Shown here piece after piece: positions 17,156 through 26,779 of a stretch of DNA of 64,000 bases. The notes under the pieces are model-generated. The model saw nothing but the letters and a program-made list of their open reading frames with translations. It ran no database searches and was not told the DNA's origin. This stretch comes from Cohnella algarum (lineage in GTDB: Bacteria > Bacillota > Bacilli > Paenibacillales > Paenibacillaceae): the NCBI RefSeq assembly GCF_016937515.1, contig NZ_JAFHKM010000002.1:4025001-4089000 (forward strand), read 5' to 3'. Position 1 is the first letter of the stretch. Each line of letters starts with the position of its first letter. Made by a program: the position numbers and the translations under genes.

Positions 17156-19066
17156 ATGGCGGAAGGGGTCTCCGAAGTGGAAAAGAAGCAGTTTCAGGCG
17201 GAATCGAAGCGGCTTTTGGAAATGATGATCAACTCCATTTACACGCAAAGGGAAATTTTCCTCAGGGAACTGATTTCCAACGCGAGCGACGCGATCGACA
17301 AAATTTACTACAAGGCGCTCACCGATGAGAACCTCGTTTTCGACAAGGACAATTATTACATTAAAGTGACGCCCGACAAGCAAAAGCGGACGCTCACGAT
17401 TTCGGATACCGGCATCGGCATGACGAAAGAGGAGCTCGAAAACAATCTCGGCATCATCGCCAAAAGCGGTTCCCTCGCGTTCAAGAAAGAAAACGAAGCG
17501 AAGGACGGCCACGACATTATCGGCCAATTCGGCGTCGGCTTCTACTCCGCGTTCATGGTCGCGGACGTCGTGACGGTCGTCAGCAAATCGCTGTACGGCG
17601 ACAGCGCCTACAAGTGGGAATCGACCGGCGCGGACGGCTATACGATCGAGCCATGCGAGAAGGATTCGGTCGGCACGGAAATCACGCTGAAAATCAAAGG
17701 CAACGCCGAGGACGAAAATTACGACGAATTTTTGGAGCAATACCGGCTGAAAGCGATCATCAAAAAATATTCCGACTTTATCCGTTATCCGATCAAGATG
17801 GACGTCACGACGTCGAAGCCGAAAGAAGGCAGCGAGAACGAATTCGAAGACGTGACGGAAGAACAGCGGATCAACAGCATGGTGCCGATTTGGCGCCGCA
17901 ACAAAAACGAGCTGACGACCGAAGACTACGAAAATTTCTACAACGAGAAGCGGTACGGCTTCGACAAGCCGCTCAAGCACATCCATATCAGCGCGGACGG
18001 AACGGTCGTCTACCAGGCGATCCTGTACATCCCGGAAACGATTCCGTTCGATTACTATTCGAAGGAGTTCGAGAAGGGGCTAGAGCTGTATTCGAGCGGC
18101 GTGCTCATCATGGAAAAATGCGCCGACCTGCTGCCGGACTATTTCAGCTTCGTCAAAGGGATGGTCGATTCGGAAAGCCTGTCGCTCAACATTTCGCGGG
18201 AAATGCTGCAGCACGACCGGCAGCTCAAGCAAATCGCCAAAAACATCGAGAGCAAAATCAAAAGCCAGCTCAAATCGATGCTCAAGGACGAGCGCGAGAA
18301 ATACGAAACGTTTTTCAAATCGTTCGGCCGCCAGCTGAAATTCGGCGTGTACAACGATTACGGCATGCACAAGGACGTGCTGCAGGACCTGCTGCTGTTC
18401 ACTTCCTCCAAGGAGAAAAAGCAGGTCACGCTCGACGAGTACGTGTCGAGAATGCCGGAGGAGCAAAAGTACATCTACTACGCGACCGGCGATTCCGTCG
18501 AGCGGATCGAGAAGCTTCCGCAAACGGAGCTGGTGGCGGACAAGGGCTACGAGATTTTGTACTTTACCGACGACGTGGACGAGTTCGCGATCAAAATGCT
18601 CATGCGCTATAAGGACAAGGAATTCAAGTCCGTGTCGAGCGGCGATCTGGGCATCGAGCCGGAAGAGGGCAAAGGCGAAAACGAGGCCGAAGCAAGCGAG
18701 CACAAAGAGCTGTTCGAGCATATGCAGAGCCAGCTTGCGGGCAAGGTAAAAGCGGTTAAGGCTTCCAAGCGGCTCAAGTCGCACCCGGTTTGCCTGTCGG
18801 CGGAGGGCGAAGTTTCGATCGAAATGGAAAAAATCCTGAACGCGATGCCGGGCAATCCCGACATGCCGGGGGTCAAAGCCGACAAGGTGCTGGAAATCAA
18901 CGTGAACCATCCGGTGTTCCAGTCGCTGAAGGATTCGTTCGCGACCGACAAGGAGAAAGTCAACCTGTACACGGCGCTGTTGTACAACCAGGCGCTGCTG
19001 ATCGAAGGGCTGCCGATTCAGGACCCGGTCGAATTCACGAACGACATTTGCAAAATCATGGTTTAA
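17156..19066 (+). CDS. htpG: Molecular chaperone HtpG (bacterial Hsp90)
   Basis: This 636-residue ATP-dependent chaperone closely follows Bacillus HtpG. The GHKL ATPase domain carries [18 protein letters not shown] and [11 protein letters not shown]; the middle domain has [16 protein letters not shown]; the C-terminal dimerisation domain ends with [16 protein letters not shown] and [11 protein letters not shown] segments. It folds and remodels client proteins in the cytosol. The ATG at 17156 has no good ribosome binding site because CIRCE occupies that place. An in-frame GTG at 17177, behind GGAAGGGG, would give the family-typical N-terminus [14 protein letters not shown] and may be the real start. 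Confidence 0.95.
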   Translation: MAEGVSEVEKKQFQAESKRLLEMMINSIYTQREIFLRELISNASDAIDKIYYKALTDENLVFDKDNYYIKVTPDKQKRTLTISDTGIGMTKEELENNLGIIAKSGSLAFKKENEAKDGHDIIGQFGVGFYSAFMVADVVTVVSKSLYGDSAYKWESTGADGYTIEPCEKDSVGTEITLKIKGNAEDENYDEFLEQYRLKAIIKKYSDFIRYPIKMDVTTSKPKEGSENEFEDVTEEQRINSMVPIWRRNKNELTTEDYENFYNEKRYGFDKPLKHIHISADGTVVYQAILYIPETIPFDYYSKEFEKGLELYSSGVLIMEKCADLLPDYFSFVKGMVDSESLSLNISREMLQHDRQLKQIAKNIESKIKSQLKSMLKDEREKYETFFKSFGRQLKFGVYNDYGMHKDVLQDLLLFTSSKEKKQVTLDEYVSRMPEEQKYIYYATGDSVERIEKLPQTELVADKGYEILYFTDDVDEFAIKMLMRYKDKEFKSVSSGDLGIEPEEGKGENEAEASEHKELFEHMQSQLAGKVKAVKASKRLKSHPVCLSAEGEVSIEMEKILNAMPGNPDMPGVKADKVLEINVNHPVFQSLKDSFATDKEKVNLYTALLYNQALLIEGLPIQDPVEFTNDICKIMV

Positions 19067-19077
19067 CCGGTTTGCCG

Positions 19078-19100
19078 GCCCCGCCTTGCGCGGGGCTTTT
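19078..19100 (+). terminator. Rho-independent terminator of htpG
   Basis: GCCCCGC and GCGGGGC form a 7-bp perfect stem with a 5-nt loop, followed by TTTT, 12 bp after the htpG stop. Confidence 0.85.
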
Positions 19101-19148
19101 AAATTCGGCGATCCCGGCCCTCGAGGCTGCGACGCGGGCCGATTCCTG

Positions 19149-19379
19149 TTACGATTGCGGTTTGAGCGTCATGCCGCCGATGATGGCGGCGACCGCCCGC
19201 GCCTCTTCGTCGTCGAGCGTAATCATTGAAAGCATGTCCGCATCCGGTTCGTCCGAGTCCAGATGGAACATTTCCCGGCGATCGTCGTGATGAACGACGA
19301 TGACGAGCGTTTCCCCGCTGCGCGTCCGAATCTTATATTTCCGGCCGATGCCGGGCAACTCCGTTTCGCGAATATCCAA
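19149..19379 (-). CDS. KhtT-like N-terminal domain protein (cation/proton antiporter regulator), short
   Basis: The 76 residues align by eye with the N-terminal domain of KhtT, the regulatory subunit of the KhtTU K+/H+ antiporter: ETELPGIGRKYKIRTRSG, VHHDDRREMFH and LDDEEARAVAAIIGG. KhtT is about 165 residues, and the C-terminal RCK_C (TrkA-C) ligand-binding half is missing here. Only ~80 bp remain before the htpG terminator, so a simple frameshift cannot explain the loss. No khtU antiporter gene is adjacent. It is either a free-standing N-domain regulator or a truncated leftover. The 235-bp gap 19380-19614 shows no recognisable feature. Confidence 0.7.
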   Translation of the reverse strand: MDIRETELPGIGRKYKIRTRSGETLVIVVHHDDRREMFHLDSDEPDADMLSMITLDDEEARAVAAIIGGMTLKPQS

Positions 19380-19614
19380 CGCATAACCCTGCCTTTACAA
19401 ATAATGAGCCGCAATCGCGGGCGGGCGAAGCCGGTTCCCGAACGATGCGGGCAAAAAATGAACGGCGCGCTCGGGCGCGCACGCCTATTATCGTCCATGC
19501 GAGAGAGAACGTCAAGAATGAAAACGTTCCCCTCATGTCCGCCGCCGGCCGAATAAGCGCTTTCCCTTAGCAGTTTATGCGGTTCTCGCCGGATCCGCAT
19601 GGATGTTTCGACGG

Positions 19615-20451
19615 TCAGGCGCCGTACAATCGACGGTATTCCGTCGGGGTCATGCCTTCGTGCTCCATGAACCGCTTGTTGAAATAGCTGACGCTCGGAT
19701 ATCCCGCGTCGGCGGCGATTTCCCCGATTTTATCCTCTTTGCGCTCGAGCAGCCATTGTTTGGCCATCTGGAGGCGGCAGCGCGTGATGAAGTCCATCGG
19801 CGTCATTTTCATGACGGTTTTGAACAGTTTGCAAAAATAGTAAGAGCTGACCCCCGCGCGCTCGGCCCAATCTTCCAGCAAAAAAGGCTTTACGGCATCC
19901 CGCTGCATTTGCGGCAGCAGTTCCAGGATACGGTCGCCGGACGAGCCGGTCCGGCCTCCGACGAGCGGCACGGCCTGCTCGACGAACGCGGCCAGCAGCG
20001 CGTAGGTCAGCGTGGACAGGCGCGCCGGGAACAGCATCCGGTTCGTTTCGGCTTCCGCCAGAAGCTCCTCGTGCGCCTGCGACCAAGAATCGGGCTGGCG
20101 GAGCGTCCACAACTGGCTTTTGTGCAATCCCCGTTCGAGCATGTAATCCTGCAGCCCGCTGCCGTAAAAATGCACCCAGCGAACCGCCCACGGGTCTTCC
20201 CGGCTGCTGTAGTACCGCTGCTGCTGCTGCGGGAAATAAAGCACGGCTTCGCCGGCGTGCAGCGTCCGAACGTTGCCGTCAAGCTCCACGAAACCTTTGC
20301 CGGCGGCGACGAAGTGAATGTTGAAATTGTTCAGCGCCCCCGCTTCCCGCGTCACGCTGTGATCGGGAACATTCCGGTAAAACCCGACGGACTCGGGCAA
20401 ACAGAAAAAAGACGTTTGCTGAAGGGTCAGCAGGTGGCTTTGACGGATCAT
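19615..20451 (-). CDS. AraC family transcriptional regulator
   Basis: The 278-residue regulator has an N-terminal cupin-type sugar-sensing domain (residues ~20-100, NIHFVAAGKGFVELDG) and a C-terminal AraC DNA-binding domain with two helix-turn-helix units (~residues 185-278; LEDWAERAGVSSYYFCKLFK and AGYPSVSYFNKRF). It is divergent from the Gfo/Idh gene across 127 bp that contain a palindrome, ACAATATTGT at 20472-20481, and is therefore the likely activator of the oxidoreductase/aldo-keto reductase pair. Confidence 0.9.
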   Translation of the reverse strand: MIRQSHLLTLQQTSFFCLPESVGFYRNVPDHSVTREAGALNNFNIHFVAAGKGFVELDGNVRTLHAGEAVLYFPQQQQRYYSSREDPWAVRWVHFYGSGLQDYMLERGLHKSQLWTLRQPDSWSQAHEELLAEAETNRMLFPARLSTLTYALLAAFVEQAVPLVGGRTGSSGDRILELLPQMQRDAVKPFLLEDWAERAGVSSYYFCKLFKTVMKMTPMDFITRCRLQMAKQWLLERKEDKIGEIAADAGYPSVSYFNKRFMEHEGMTPTEYRRLYGA

Positions 20452-20506
20452 GCTTGCAGTCCCCTATTATGACAATATTGTTATATCGTCATGCAAAATA
20501 ATGTTA

Positions 20507-20535
20507 TTTTCATTTTAAATAAACTTACCTATAAT
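20507..20535 (+). promoter_or_regulatory. Putative promoter of the oxidoreductase/aldo-keto reductase operon
   Basis: TTTTCA (20507-20512), 17 bp, then a perfect TATAAT (20530-20535). The weak -35 fits an AraC-activated promoter. Confidence 0.5.
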
Positions 20536-20578
20536 CGCAATATAGTCTTAAATAACAGACGAAAAGGCTGGGAGCGCC

Positions 20579-21580
20579 ATGAACCGCAAATTAAGATGGG
20601 GAATTTTGGGCTGCGCCGGAATCGCCAAACGCGCGGTCGTGCCGGGACTCGGCGAGTCGAAGTTCAACGAGGCGGCCGCCATCGCGAGCCGCGACGCCGA
20701 CAAGGCGAAAAGAACCGCCGAGGAGCTCGGCATTCCGGTCGCGTACGACAGCTACGAAGCGCTGCTCGCGGACGATTCGATCGACGTCGTCTACATCCCG
20801 CTGCCGAATCACCTGCACAAGGAATGGACGATTCGGGCGGCCGAGGCGGGCAAGCATATTCTGTGCGAGAAGCCGATCGCGCTGACGGCGCGCGAAGCGG
20901 CGGAAATGGCGGAGGCGGCGGCGAAGGCGGGCGTCGTGCTGGCGGAAGCGTTCATGTATCGCCATCACCCGCGTTACGACACGATCAAGGAGCTGATCGG
21001 CTCCGGGGCGATCGGGGAGATCCGGGGCATTCGCGGCGCCTTTACGTTCAACAACGCCGGGGACAAGGCAAACGTCCGTTACCGCAAAGATTGGGGCGGC
21101 GGCTCGATTTACGACGTCGGCTGCTATCCGATCAGCGCCGCCCGGCTGCTGCTCGGCCGGGAGCCGGAAGCGGCGACGGCGCATGCCTTTTTCTCGCCGG
21201 AGCATGACGACGTGGACATGATGGCGTCCGGCCTGATCGAGTTTCCCGGCTCGGTCGCGCTTGCGTTCGATTGCGGCATGTGGGCCGCCGGGCGGAATAC
21301 GCTCGAAGTGCTCGGCACCGAAGGCATCATCGAAGTGCCGTCCGCGTTCGTGACCCGAGCTCCCGGCAGCGGCAACTTCTTTCTGACTTCCCGGGGAGAA
21401 CGAAAAGAGATCGAGGTTCCGAACGTGAACGCTTACTCGGCCCAGGCGGATCATTTGGCGGGCGTCATCGCGAACGGCGAACCGCAGCTCTTCTCGCCCG
21501 ACGACGCCGTGCGCAACATGAGGGTGATCGACGCCTGCCTCGCGTCCGCGCGCGAACGGACGCGAGTGGTTTTGGGTTAA
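20579..21580 (+). CDS. Gfo/Idh/MocA family oxidoreductase
   Basis: The 333-residue NAD(P)-dependent sugar or polyol dehydrogenase-like protein has an N-terminal Rossmann fold (GILGCAGIAKRAVVPGL) and the family motif CEKPIAL with the conserved Lys near residue 97. The substrate-binding domain includes GGGSIYDVGCYPI, typical of xylose or glucose-fructose oxidoreductase-like members. The start follows a weak GGGAG. It is the first gene of a two-gene operon with the aldo/keto reductase 19 bp downstream. A similar gene pair occurs at 39059-41249. Confidence 0.88.
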   Translation: MNRKLRWGILGCAGIAKRAVVPGLGESKFNEAAAIASRDADKAKRTAEELGIPVAYDSYEALLADDSIDVVYIPLPNHLHKEWTIRAAEAGKHILCEKPIALTAREAAEMAEAAAKAGVVLAEAFMYRHHPRYDTIKELIGSGAIGEIRGIRGAFTFNNAGDKANVRYRKDWGGGSIYDVGCYPISAARLLLGREPEAATAHAFFSPEHDDVDMMASGLIEFPGSVALAFDCGMWAAGRNTLEVLGTEGIIEVPSAFVTRAPGSGNFFLTSRGERKEIEVPNVNAYSAQADHLAGVIANGEPQLFSPDDAVRNMRVIDACLASARERTRVVLG

Positions 21581-21599
21581 AAAGGAGGCGCTGGAACGA

Positions 21600-22538
21600 A
21601 TGGAGTACTTGACGATTCCGGGACTGGCGAAGCCCGTCTCCCGGCTGATGAAGGGAACCGATTATTTCAAGCACGACAGCTACGAGATCGCGGCCGCCAA
21701 TATGGACGCGTTTCTGAGCATCGGCGGCAACGCCGTCGACTCCGCGCATATTTATTGCGGCGGCCAAAGCGAGGAAGTTCTCGGACGCTACATGAAGGAG
21801 AGGGGAAATCGGGACCAAATCGTCATTCTGACGAAGGGAGCCCACCACGACCGAAACGGGCCGCGCGTGACGCCGGAAGCGATCCGACACGATCTGAACG
21901 TCAGCTTCGAGCGGCTGCAAACCGACTTCATCGACCTGTACGCGCTGCACCGGGACGATCCGAACGTAGAGGTTGGACCGATCGTCGAAGCGCTGAACGA
22001 GCCGATCCGGGCGGGGACCGTCGGAGCGATCGGCGTATCCAACTGGACGTGGCGGCGGATACGGGAAGCGAACGAATACGCGGCGGCGAACGGGCTGGCC
22101 GGCTTTACGTTCAGCAGCCCGAATTTGAGCCTGGCGAAAGCGAACGAGCCTTTTTGGGCGGGCTGCGTATCCGCCGACGAGGAAACGTGCTCGTGGCACG
22201 AGCAAACGCAGCTGCCGCTGTTCTCCTGGTCGTCCCAGGCAAGAGGGTTCTTTACCGGCCGATTCTCGCCGGACGTTCGCGACGATGCCGATATCGTCCG
22301 CGTCTTTTACAGCGACGCCAACTGGGAGCGGTTGCGACGCGCCGAACAACTGGCCCGGGAAAAGGGCGCGACGACGATCCAGATCGCCCTCGCCTACGTG
22401 CTGAATCAGCCGTTTCCGACGTGCGCCCTGATCGGGGCCCGCTCGCAGGAGGAGCTTCGCTCCTGCGACGAGGGCTCGAAAATCAGGCTGACCCAGGAAG
22501 AACTTGCCTGGCTCGATCTTCGCATGGAGAGCGCGTAA
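21600..22538 (+). CDS. Aldo/keto reductase
   Basis: The 312-residue protein is a TIM-barrel oxidoreductase of the AKR superfamily. It has the N-terminal beta-strand NAVDSAHIYCGGQSEEVLG with the catalytic Asp-Tyr pair, LTKGAHH with the catalytic Lys, YALHRDDP with the active-site His, and GVSNW. It probably reduces or oxidises a sugar-derived carbonyl together with its Gfo/Idh partner. The start has AAGGAGG upstream. The long segment ~residues 180-230 (EETCSWHEQTQLPLFSWSSQ) differs from typical AKR and is shared in part with the second AKR at 40275. Confidence 0.85.
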   Translation: MEYLTIPGLAKPVSRLMKGTDYFKHDSYEIAAANMDAFLSIGGNAVDSAHIYCGGQSEEVLGRYMKERGNRDQIVILTKGAHHDRNGPRVTPEAIRHDLNVSFERLQTDFIDLYALHRDDPNVEVGPIVEALNEPIRAGTVGAIGVSNWTWRRIREANEYAAANGLAGFTFSSPNLSLAKANEPFWAGCVSADEETCSWHEQTQLPLFSWSSQARGFFTGRFSPDVRDDADIVRVFYSDANWERLRRAEQLAREKGATTIQIALAYVLNQPFPTCALIGARSQEELRSCDEGSKIRLTQEELAWLDLRMESA

Positions 22539-22625
22539 GGAAGACGAACCGGGCCGCGTACCGCGTGCCGAAATCCGGCTCCGTGCCGCAACGGAACCGG
22601 CGAAGCGAATACCGATCGACGACGG

Positions 22626-22673
22626 CAGGCCATCCCCGCGCGAACAGCGTTCGCCGACGGGACGGCCTGTTTT
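22626..22673 (+). terminator. Terminator after the aldo/keto reductase
   Basis: CAGGCCATCCC pairs with GGGACGGCCTG (one mismatch) across a long loop and is followed by TTTT. Confidence 0.6.
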
Positions 22674-22684
22674 CGCGTTGCCGC

Positions 22685-22713
22685 GTATAAAGGAAATTAA
22701 TAGAAGCATCCTA
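22685..22713 (+). promoter_or_regulatory. Putative sigma-G (forespore) promoter of the ger operon
   Basis: GTATA (22685-22689), 17 bp, then CATCCTA (22707-22713) fits the forespore sigma-G pattern (GHATR, 17-18 bp, CATNHTA). Germination receptors are sigma-G dependent in Bacillus, and the site lies 62 bp before the start chosen for the first gene. Confidence 0.6.
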
Positions 22714-22774
22714 AATCCGAATGGACTATGGCCGTCGTCTATCGCTTAACGGAGGCGAGCGGCCGGGAAGGGGG

Positions 22775-24409
22775 ATGCCTATGCGACTGAGAAAAAGGCG
22801 CGGCAAGGCGCCGGAGCCGTCCGAAACGGAAAATAAGGATGAAGGTTCGCCGGAAGAGCGGCAGGACCGGATCGGCGATCGCTTGGAGGAGACCGTCGGC
22901 CGCCTCCAGGATAAGTTCGGGGGAAACGACGACTTTGTTTTGTGCCGGTTTCAGGTGTACGGACGCATTCCCGCCGCCATGTTCTACTATTCGAGCATGG
23001 TGGATTCGACGGCCGTCAACGAGGTGATCCTGAAGCCGCTCATGCTCGGTTCGCCCGCGTCGGAACAAGAGGGCGGCGAAAGCGGGAGCCTGCCGCATCG
23101 GCTGATCGACGACATTTTGTACCACAGCGGCTGCACGACGGAAGGCCGGTATTCCGCCCTGGTCGGAGCGATCGTGCGCGGGCAGACCGTGATCGTCGTC
23201 GAAGGCGAGACGGAAGCGATCGTCGTTCAAACGCGCAGCATTGACAAGCGCAGCATCGACACGCCGGCGACCGAGCAGGTCATTCGCGGCCCGCGCGAAG
23301 GCTTCATCGAGATGCTCTCAACGAACATGGCCTTGCTTCGCTACCGGCTGCAGACGCCGGAATTTCACATTCAAACGATGGAAATCGGACGGAAAACGAT
23401 GTCGAAGGTGGCCGTCTGCTACATAGAAGGCGTCACCAATGCCGAACTGGTGAAGGAAGTGCGGGACCGGCTCTCCCGCATCGACATCGACGCGGTGCTC
23501 GACTCGGGTTACCTGGAGCAATTTATCGAGGACAACCACATATCGCCGTTTCCGCAAGTGCAGTACACGGAACGGCCGGACAAGGTCGTGGCCAACCTGC
23601 TCGAAGGACGGGTGGCGATTCTCGTCGACGGCTCTCCGCTTGCACTCGTCGTTCCGACCGTATTCAGCCAGTTTTACCAGACCGTCGAGGACTACACCGA
23701 ACGCTTTCTGCTGATGAGCGCGGTCCGGATGGCCCGGTTCGTGGCGCTGATCTTTTCGCTCGTTTTTCCTTCGCTGTACGTGGCGATCATCTCGTTTAAT
23801 CCCGAGCTCATCCCGACCGAATTCGCCGTTGCGGTGGCCGGGGGCCGGGCGGGCGTTCCGTTTCCGGCCGTGATCGAGGTGCTGGTGATCGAAATTGCGA
23901 TGGAAGTGCTGCGGGAGGCGACGATCCGGCTGCCGCAGCAGGTCGGGGGCGCCCTGTCCATCGTCGGCGTGCTCGTCGTCGGCCAGGCGGCGGTCGCGGC
24001 CGGCTTCGTCAGCCCCATTACCGTCGTCATCATCGCCTTGACGACGATCGGCTCGTTCGCAACTCCCGCGTTCAACGTCGCGTTGGCGCTGCGGCTGCTC
24101 CGGTTCCCGCTGATCATTATGGCCGGCATTTTCGGCCTGTACGGCGTCATGATCGGGCTCATCCTGATCGCCAACCATCTGCTGTCGCTCAAATCGTTCG
24201 GCGTCCCGTACCTGAGCCCGCTCGTTCCCTCCGATTCCAGCGGCCTGAAGGATTTGCTTGTGCGCGGACCGCTGTGGTGGATGCAGAAGCGGCCGGCTTT
24301 CCTGAGGCCGAAAGAGACCGACCGGGTCCGTCCCGGCTTGGGGAAGCGGATTATGGCCGGCACGGATAACGTGCTGGACCCCGCCCGACAAGAAAAAAAG
24401 GAGCGGTAA
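22775..24409 (+). CDS. Spore germination receptor subunit A (GerA family)
   Basis: This 544-residue GerA-type subunit of an inner-membrane germinant receptor has a charged hydrophilic N-terminal half and four to five TM segments from ~residue 320 onward. Family stretches include ILVDGSPLALVVPTVFSQFYQ, LPQQVGGALSIVGVLVVGQAAV and FATPAFNVALALRLLRFP. The ATG at 22775 follows GGGAAGGGG. An in-frame ATG at 22781 is also possible, whereas 22721 lacks a ribosome binding site. It is the first gene of a four-gene operon; the B gene follows after 3 bp. Confidence 0.92.
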   Translation: MPMRLRKRRGKAPEPSETENKDEGSPEERQDRIGDRLEETVGRLQDKFGGNDDFVLCRFQVYGRIPAAMFYYSSMVDSTAVNEVILKPLMLGSPASEQEGGESGSLPHRLIDDILYHSGCTTEGRYSALVGAIVRGQTVIVVEGETEAIVVQTRSIDKRSIDTPATEQVIRGPREGFIEMLSTNMALLRYRLQTPEFHIQTMEIGRKTMSKVAVCYIEGVTNAELVKEVRDRLSRIDIDAVLDSGYLEQFIEDNHISPFPQVQYTERPDKVVANLLEGRVAILVDGSPLALVVPTVFSQFYQTVEDYTERFLLMSAVRMARFVALIFSLVFPSLYVAIISFNPELIPTEFAVAVAGGRAGVPFPAVIEVLVIEIAMEVLREATIRLPQQVGGALSIVGVLVVGQAAVAAGFVSPITVVIIALTTIGSFATPAFNVALALRLLRFPLIIMAGIFGLYGVMIGLILIANHLLSLKSFGVPYLSPLVPSDSSGLKDLLVRGPLWWMQKRPAFLRPKETDRVRPGLGKRIMAGTDNVLDPARQEKKER

Positions 24410-24412
24410 CGC

Positions 24413-25540
24413 ATGAACAACGATCGGATTCGCGAGATTACGGCGATTCAAACCTCCGCCATCCTGATCAGCACCATCATTGGCGTCGGCGTTCTCGCCC
24501 TGCCGCTGTTCGCCGTTCAATCGGCCAATTCCGGCGGCCCGCTCGTCACGCTGCTCGCCGTCCTCTTCGCGTTTGCCGGGTTGGCGCTGGTGGCGGTGCT
24601 CGGCATGCGGTTTCCCCGCCAAACGATGCTTCAATACAGCGAGATCATTATCGGGAAATGGCTTTCCCGAATTTGCAACTTCAGCATCGTCGTTTTTTTT
24701 GCGATCTTGACCTCGCTGGCGGCCCGGGAGTTCGGGGAAGTGGTCATTACGGCGGTATTGCAGAAGACGCCTGTCGAAGTCACGGTCATCGTCATGCTGC
24801 TGCTTGCCGCCTTTTCTACGCGCAACGACGTTTTGACGTTCGCGTATATCCATCATTTTTACTTTCCGCTGCTGATCTTCCCGGCCGTGCTGATCGTCGC
24901 GCTGTCCTTGAAGAACGCGGAACCGCTCAACTTGCAGCCCATCTGGGGGAACGGACGGACGAACATGCTGGAGGGGACGCTCAACATTGCGGCCCTGTTT
25001 CAGGGATCCTTCGTGCTCATTACGGTCATGCCCCATATGAAGCGGCCCGAACGGGCGCTAACGGCGACCTTCTGGGGCATGCTGATCGCCGGGGGATTGT
25101 GCGTCGCGATCGCCGTGGCCGCGGTCGGCGTGTTCGGCTCCGAGGAAACGCTGAAGCTGCTCTGGCCGACGCTCGAGCTGGCGAAAACGACTTCGCTTCC
25201 GGCAAATATACTGGAACGGCTGGACGCGGCGTTTTTGGCCGTATGGGTGACGGCCGTGTTTACGACGCTTTTTTCCACCTATTATTTGACGATCGACAAG
25301 GCCAGGAGAATTTTCGGAATGAAGGAGCATAAGACGCTATCGCTTTTTCTGCTGCCCGTCGTCTTTTTCATGGCGATGCTGCCGCAAAACATTTTGGAAA
25401 TGTACGAGATCATCAAGAGCATTGGGCGAATCGGCCTGATCGTGACGATCGGCTATCCGGCCATGCTGCTGCTGATCGCGATAATCCGGAATAAAAGAGG
25501 GGATCGCTCCAGTGAGCAAAAGACGGTCGAGAACGATTAG
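24413..25540 (+). CDS. Spore germination receptor subunit B (GerB family, APC-like permease)
   Basis: The 375-residue protein has about ten TM segments and belongs to the amino acid permease-related GerB family that forms the germinant-binding membrane subunit. Typical features are the N-terminal IRE(I)T..QTSAILISTIIGVGVLALP and the conserved region QPIWGNG, where the Pro-rich outer segment occurs in other GerB proteins. It starts 3 bp after gerA, preceded by AAAAGGAGCGG. It overlaps the C gene by 29 bp, consistent with coupled translation. Confidence 0.92.
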   Translation: MNNDRIREITAIQTSAILISTIIGVGVLALPLFAVQSANSGGPLVTLLAVLFAFAGLALVAVLGMRFPRQTMLQYSEIIIGKWLSRICNFSIVVFFAILTSLAAREFGEVVITAVLQKTPVEVTVIVMLLLAAFSTRNDVLTFAYIHHFYFPLLIFPAVLIVALSLKNAEPLNLQPIWGNGRTNMLEGTLNIAALFQGSFVLITVMPHMKRPERALTATFWGMLIAGGLCVAIAVAAVGVFGSEETLKLLWPTLELAKTTSLPANILERLDAAFLAVWVTAVFTTLFSTYYLTIDKARRIFGMKEHKTLSLFLLPVVFFMAMLPQNILEMYEIIKSIGRIGLIVTIGYPAMLLLIAIIRNKRGDRSSEQKTVEND

Positions 25541-26747
25541 CTTGCTGCTGGGATGGGCTGCGCTGTCGATGGTTCTCGCGGGCTGCTGGGACCGGCTCGA
25601 ACTGGAACAGCGCGCGGTCGTCCTGGGAGTCGCCATCGACACGGCCGACCCGGAGGCCGAGGAAGAAGAAAGTCCGATCACCCACCTCTCCGGCCGGTTT
25701 CCGGTACCGGACGAACGGATGATCCGCCTCACCGTGCAAATCGCCATTCCCGGCAAAATTCCGCTCGGACCCGGCGAAGGCGGCGGGGGCGGCAAGGGAG
25801 AATCGGGGCAAACGGTGTGGGTCATCGCCGTTACGGGCCATACGATCGACGATGCGCTCGTGAATTTGCAGCAGCAGGTGTCCGGGCGCCTGTTTTACGG
25901 CCATCTTCGCGTCATCGTCGTGTCCGAGGCCGTCGCGCGGGAGGGAATGGAAAATCTCAACGATTATCTTCGCCGCAACTCCGAGGTGCGGAGAATGGCC
26001 TGGATGATGGTCTCCCAGGGCAAGGCGGAGGATTTGATGAAGGCGACCCCGCAGCTCGAGCGGGTTCCGACTCTGTACTTGATTTCGACGATGGACAGCG
26101 CGGTCCGGATGGGGAAGCTGCCGGAAAACTACATCGGCATGTTTTGGAGCAATCTGTCGAAGCTGGGTCAGGAGGCTTTTTTGCCTTATGTAAGGATGAG
26201 GAAGGAACAAAACATCGAAATCAACGGTCTGGCGTATTTCAAGGGCGAAAAGATGATCGGCAAGACCAAGCCGCTGGAAATCGGCACCTATATGGCGATC
26301 AAGGGCTTGAATCCGGCCGGCTACCGGGGATTCGTCCGGCTCGAGCGGCCGCCGGGGATGGTGACGATTTTCGCCACTTCCCGCAGGGCGGCGATGCAGG
26401 TCCGAATCGTCGACAACGAACCGAAGTTCACCGTCCGGATGTTTACGGAGATCAACCTGGAGGAAAAGCTGAACAACGACTTCGACGTCAATTCCTCGGA
26501 CGTGCTCGAGGAGATCCAGAGAGAGAACCGGAAGCAGCTCGCCAAAGCCGCAAAGGCGTTGATCGAGCAGACGCAGCGGAACGGCTCGGACATTTTCGGC
26601 TTCGGCGAATATTTGCGCGCCAAGAAGCCGCGATATTGGGACCGGGAGGTCAAGACGCCCGAGCGCTGGCAGAGCATGTACAAAAACGTGTCGATCGAGG
26701 TCGACGTGGATTCCCGGGTGCGGAGAATCGGCATGAAGGCGAATTGA
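25512..26747 (+). CDS. Spore germination receptor subunit C lipoprotein (Ger(x)C family)
   Basis: This 411-residue lipoprotein has a signal peptide with lipobox LAGC at ~22-25 followed directly by the family hallmark CWDRLELEQRA. Further family features are the segment LFYGHLRVIVVSE and a C-terminal domain ending DVDSRVRRIG. It is anchored outside the spore inner membrane and is required for receptor function. It uses a GTG start inside the end of the B gene, with GAGGGG upstream. A Gly-rich insertion (GEGGGGGKGESG, ~residue 92) is unusual but in frame. Confidence 0.92.
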   Translation: MSKRRSRTISLLLGWAALSMVLAGCWDRLELEQRAVVLGVAIDTADPEAEEEESPITHLSGRFPVPDERMIRLTVQIAIPGKIPLGPGEGGGGGKGESGQTVWVIAVTGHTIDDALVNLQQQVSGRLFYGHLRVIVVSEAVAREGMENLNDYLRRNSEVRRMAWMMVSQGKAEDLMKATPQLERVPTLYLISTMDSAVRMGKLPENYIGMFWSNLSKLGQEAFLPYVRMRKEQNIEINGLAYFKGEKMIGKTKPLEIGTYMAIKGLNPAGYRGFVRLERPPGMVTIFATSRRAAMQVRIVDNEPKFTVRMFTEINLEEKLNNDFDVNSSDVLEEIQRENRKQLAKAAKALIEQTQRNGSDIFGFGEYLRAKKPRYWDREVKTPERWQSMYKNVSIEVDVDSRVRRIGMKAN

Positions 26748-26779
26748 CGGGGGAGCGGGCGGAAGAAGGAGGAACGAAC

